From contig JAKAMD010000133.1 in assembly GCA_021823875.1 (NCBI GenBank), positions 1-8,702 on the forward strand: a DNA stretch of 8,702 nt, given 5' to 3'. The translations under genes were made by a program, and so were the position numbers. The notes under the pieces are model-generated. The model ran no database searches and had not been told where the DNA came from. It saw nothing but the letters and a program-made list of their open reading frames with translations. The DNA comes from Pseudomonadota bacterium (GTDB lineage Bacteria > Pseudomonadota > Alphaproteobacteria > Rhizobiales > Xanthobacteraceae). Below are positions 6,084 through 8,702 of the stretch, piece by piece. Position 1 is the first letter of the stretch. Each line of letters opens with the position of its first letter.

Positions 6084-7037
6084 CTATGCGATCAATCCGC
6101 CGAAGCCGCGCTCGACCAGCAGCACGGCAAACAGCAGGAACAGATAGAGGATCGAGAAGGCGAATAAGTTGCGAGCGGCACGATCATTCGGACGGCGCTC
6201 ACCGAACACCTGGAAGGCCAGCACCAGCATGATCGCGCCGGTCACGACAGCGGTCGCGCCGTAGAGCCGGCCGGCATAGCCGAGCGCCCAAGGCGCCACG
6301 CCGAGCGGCACCAGCAGGAAGGTATGCAGCAGGATCTGCCAGCGGGTGGCGTTATCGCCCTTCACCACCGGCAGCATGGGCACGCCGGCGCGGGCATAGT
6401 CGTCGGCGCGGTAGAGCGCGAGCGCCCAGAAATGCGGCGGCGTCCAGAAGAAGATGATCAGGAACAACAGCACCGGCTCGAGCGAGAGCGAACCGGTGGC
6501 TGCCGCCCAGCCGATCATCGGCGGGAAGGCACCGGCGGCACCGCCGATCACGATGTTCTGCGAGGTCCAGCGCTTGAGCCCGATCGTGTAGATGACGACG
6601 TAGAAGAAAATGGTGAAGGCAAGCAGAGCGGCCGCGAGCATGTTCACCAAGAGCCCGAGCACCACCACCGCAAAGCCGGACAGCGTCAAGCCGAAAGCCA
6701 GCGCCTCGCCCGGCTTGACCCGGCCCATCGGCACCGGCCGGCGCGCGGTGCGGGTCATGCGCGCGTCGATGTCGGCGTCGTACCACATGTTGAGCGCGCC
6801 GGAGGCGCCCGCGCCGACGGCGATGCACAAGAGCGCGGTGAAGGCGATCGCCGGATGGATCGACACCGGCGCCACCGCCAGGCCAACGAGCGCGGTGAAC
6901 ACCACCAGCGACATCACCCGCGGCTTCATCAGCGCGAGGTAATCGCGAAACTCGGCCAGACTCGGCTCGGCCTGGGCGACCCCGGCGCTGGCCGGGATCG
7001 GGCCGCGATAGTCTGCGCCTTCGCTGACGAGCGACAT
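6084..7037 (-). CDS. ctaB: protoheme IX farnesyltransferase (heme O synthase)
   Basis: CtaB (Cox10 in mitochondria) adds a farnesyl group from farnesyl diphosphate to heme B to make heme O, the precursor of the heme A used by the aa3 oxidase. The 317-residue, many-helix protein belongs to the UbiA prenyltransferase superfamily. The first aspartate-rich motif is NMWYDADIDARMTRTARRP, starting at N83, with D87 and D91 expected to bind Mg-diphosphate. The second conserved loop is YRADDYARAGVPMLPVV at about 209-225. KRWTSQNIVIGGAAGAFPP (155-173) is also a CtaB signature. The N-terminal 30 residues are a polar cytoplasmic extension before the first helix at about 40. The ATG at 7037 follows ctaD by 73 bases that contain a palindromic repeat; AGGA lies 11 bases upstream. 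The heme A synthase CtaA is not in the window. Confidence 0.97.
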   Translation of the reverse strand: MSLVSEGADYRGPIPASAGVAQAEPSLAEFRDYLALMKPRVMSLVVFTALVGLAVAPVSIHPAIAFTALLCIAVGAGASGALNMWYDADIDARMTRTARRPVPMGRVKPGEALAFGLTLSGFAVVVLGLLVNMLAAALLAFTIFFYVVIYTIGLKRWTSQNIVIGGAAGAFPPMIGWAAATGSLSLEPVLLFLIIFFWTPPHFWALALYRADDYARAGVPMLPVVKGDNATRWQILLHTFLLVPLGVAPWALGYAGRLYGATAVVTGAIMLVLAFQVFGERRPNDRAARNLFAFSILYLFLLFAVLLVERGFGGLIA

Positions 7038-7062
7038 CGGTTACGCTGTCCTGTTTACGTTG

Positions 7063-7109
7063 CGCGTGATCTTGTCCAAAAATCGGTTTCCACTTTTTGG
7101 GATCACGCG
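7063..7109. repeat. 47-bp rhizobial-type intergenic palindromic element between ctaD and ctaB
   Basis: Two nested perfect inverted repeats are present. Outer arms CGCGTGATC (7063-7071) and GATCACGCG (7101-7109) enclose inner arms CCAAAAA (7076-7082) and TTTTTGG (7094-7100), around an 11-base loop TCGGTTTCCAC. A TTGT bulge lies on one side only. The element begins one base after the ctaD stop. From memory, near-identical elements (arms around GATCA, core AAAGTGGAAACC) occur in very many copies in Bradyrhizobium and relatives; a genome search would confirm this. In RNA it would form a long hairpin directly behind ctaD. It has no U-tract after the stem, so it is not a standard terminator. Confidence 0.75.
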
Positions 7110-7110
7110 A

Positions 7111-8702
7111 CTACTTGATCCGCGGCAGCGTCTCGAACTGATGGAACGGCGGCGGAGACGACAGCGTCCACTCCAGCGTCGTCGCGCCGACGCCCCACGG
7201 ATTGTCGCCGGCCACCCGCTTCTTCACAAAGGCCTCGATCAGGCCGATGAAGAAGATGATCACACCGACGCCCGAGATATACGAGCCGAAGGACGCAATC
7301 TCGTTCCAGCCGTGGAAAGCGGCGGGATAGTCGACGATGCGGCGCGGCATGCCGGACAGGCCGAGGAAGTGCATCGGGAAGAAGACCAGGTTCACGCCGA
7401 TGAAGGTGACCCAGAAGTGCAGCTTCGCGATGGTCTCGTTGTACATGTAGCCGCTCATCTTCGGGAACCAGTAGTACCAGCCGCCGAAAATGGCGAACAC
7501 CGCGCCGAGCGAGAGCACGTAGTGGAAGTGCGCCACCACGTAATAGGTATCCTGCAGCACGCGGTCGACGCCGGCATTGGCCAGCACCACGCCGGTGACG
7601 CCGCCGACGGTGAACAGGAAGATGAAGCCGATCGCCCACAGCATGGGCGGGCGGAACTCGATCGAGCCGCCCCACATGGTGGCGATCCAGGAGAAGATCT
7701 TCACGCCGGTCGGCACCGCGATCACCATGGTGGCGGCGACGAAATAGGCCTGCGCGCCGGTCGAGAGGCCGACCGTGTACATGTGGTGCGCCCACACCAC
7801 GAAGCCGATGCCGCCGATCGCGACCATGGCGTAGGCCATGCCGAGATAGCCGAACACCGGCTTCTTCGAGAAGGTGGAAACGATCTGGCTGATCATGCCG
7901 AAGCCGGGCAGGATCAGGATGTAGACTTCCGGATGCCCGAAGAACCAGAACAGGTGCTGGAACAGGATCGGGTCGCCGCCCCCCTGCGCGGAGAAGAAGG
8001 TGGTGCCGAAATTGCGGTCGGTGAGCAGCATGGTGATGCCGCCGGCGAGCACCGGCAGCGACAACAGCAGCAGGAACACCGTCACCAGAATCGACCACAC
8101 GAACAGCGGCATCTTGTGCAGCGTCATGCCGGGCGCGCGCATGTTGAAGATCGTGGTGATGAAGTTGATGGCGCCCAGGATCGAGCTGGCGCCGGCGATG
8201 TGCAGCGACAGGATCACGAAGTCGACCGCCGGGCCCGGATGGCCCGAAGTCGACAAGGGCGCGTAGAGCGTCCAACCGGTGCCGGCGCCGAGCGAGCCGG
8301 GCTCGCCCTCCACGAACATCGAGCAGACCAGCAGCGCGAAGGAGGCCGGCAGCAGCCAGAATGAAATATTGTTCATGCGCGGGAACGCCATGTCGGGCGC
8401 TCCGATCATCAGCGGCACGAACCAGTTGCCGAAGCCGCCGATCATCGCCGGCATGACCATGAAGAAGATCATGATCAGGCCGTGCGCGGTGGTGAACACG
8501 TCGAACTCGTGCGGACCGGGGAAGAACTGGATGCCCGGGTTCTGCAACTCCATGCGGATGGCGATCGACATCAAACCGCCGATGACGCCCGCCATGAGCG
8601 CGAACACCAGGTACATGGTGCCGATATCTTTGTGGTTCGTCGAATAGACAAAGCGCCGCCATCCGGTCGGATGGTGGCCGTTGGCGTCATGCCCTGCGTA
8701 GA
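7111..8702 (-). CDS. ctaD: cytochrome c oxidase (aa3-type) subunit I, 5' end beyond the right edge
   Basis: Subunit I holds heme a and the heme a3-CuB centre where oxygen is reduced, and pumps protons across the membrane. The frame is open to the right edge: the first visible residues YAGHDANGHHPTGWRRFVYS lead into TNHKDIGTMYLVF, so an internal ATG at 8616 is not the start. In the 529 visible residues, H73 (AHGLIM) and H393 ligate heme a, and H391 ligates heme a3 (both in VAHFHYVLS). H256, H305 and H306 bind CuB. Y260 in GHPEVY is the crosslinked tyrosine. The D channel has D103 (GAPDMAFPRMNN) and E258; the K channel has K334 (VPTGVKIFSW). All catalytic residues of an A1-type, proton-pumping oxidase are present. 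Few residues are missing at the N terminus; the start and promoter lie outside the window. Confidence 0.98.
   Translation of the reverse strand, partial: YAGHDANGHHPTGWRRFVYSTNHKDIGTMYLVFALMAGVIGGLMSIAIRMELQNPGIQFFPGPHEFDVFTTAHGLIMIFFMVMPAMIGGFGNWFVPLMIGAPDMAFPRMNNISFWLLPASFALLVCSMFVEGEPGSLGAGTGWTLYAPLSTSGHPGPAVDFVILSLHIAGASSILGAINFITTIFNMRAPGMTLHKMPLFVWSILVTVFLLLLSLPVLAGGITMLLTDRNFGTTFFSAQGGGDPILFQHLFWFFGHPEVYILILPGFGMISQIVSTFSKKPVFGYLGMAYAMVAIGGIGFVVWAHHMYTVGLSTGAQAYFVAATMVIAVPTGVKIFSWIATMWGGSIEFRPPMLWAIGFIFLFTVGGVTGVVLANAGVDRVLQDTYYVVAHFHYVLSLGAVFAIFGGWYYWFPKMSGYMYNETIAKLHFWVTFIGVNLVFFPMHFLGLSGMPRRIVDYPAAFHGWNEIASFGSYISGVGVIIFFIGLIEAFVKKRVAGDNPWGVGATTLEWTLSSPPPFHQFETLPRIK

Noticed and set aside
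7060..8364. 434-codon plus-strand open frame opposite ctaD
   Set aside because: Antisense shadow of ctaD. The translation is rich in H, R, D, E and G with no family motif or hydrophobic pattern, as expected from the reverse of a high-GC membrane-protein gene.
8614..8616. ATG as the start of ctaD
   Set aside because: The frame continues upstream with the conserved WRRFVYSTNHKDIGT stretch to the window edge, so the true start is outside.
7103..8662. Second long minus-strand frame within ctaD
   Set aside because: Frame-shifted shadow of ctaD, arginine- and histidine-rich, no motif.
1..8702. Search for tRNA/rRNA, CRISPR, insertion sequences, phage or defence genes
   Set aside because: Nearly all bases are taken up by recognised core genes on one strand, and the short gaps hold nothing of these kinds beyond the elements listed.

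Overview
The window is a high-GC alphaproteobacterial chromosome segment, most likely from Hyphomicrobiales (Bradyrhizobium / Xanthobacteraceae-like). The assignment rests on the cox gene order, the close match of CtaE and CtaD to Paracoccus/Rhodobacter-type aa3 oxidase, and a palindromic intergenic element typical of this order. Every gene I can support lies on the minus strand, so transcription runs from high to low coordinates. Genes are packed tightly: no intergenic gap exceeds about 75 bases and there is no gene-free stretch over 300 bases.

Right to left, which is the order of transcription: ctaD (aa3 oxidase subunit I, 5' end beyond the right edge); a 47-bp palindromic repeat; ctaB (heme O synthase); a 55-codon single-helix CoxF-like gene; ctaG (Cox11-type copper chaperone); ctaE (subunit III); a terminator-like hairpin; a DUF983 zinc-ribbon membrane protein; and a SURF1 assembly factor with a TTG start. 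Together these supply two structural subunits of the oxidase plus heme A precursor synthesis, CuB insertion and heme/complex assembly. Subunit II (ctaC/coxB) is not in the window and would be expected further right.

After a 70-base gap with a short AT-rich patch comes a second group: thrC (threonine synthase), an M16 zinc peptidase of the mitochondrial-processing-peptidase type whose start overlaps the thrC stop (ATGA), and the first 128 codons of a GNAT acetyltransferase that runs off the left edge. The gene pair and spacing suggest a thrC-M16-GNAT transcription unit that may be read through from the cox operon or started from its own promoter.

I see no phage, transposon, CRISPR, toxin, defence or biosynthetic system, and no RNA gene. 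The region looks like conserved core genome. The points worth a second look are small: two structured intergenic elements, two poorly understood cox-operon proteins (the CoxF-like protein and DUF983), start-site questions for SURF1 and ctaE, and a possible leaderless thrC start.
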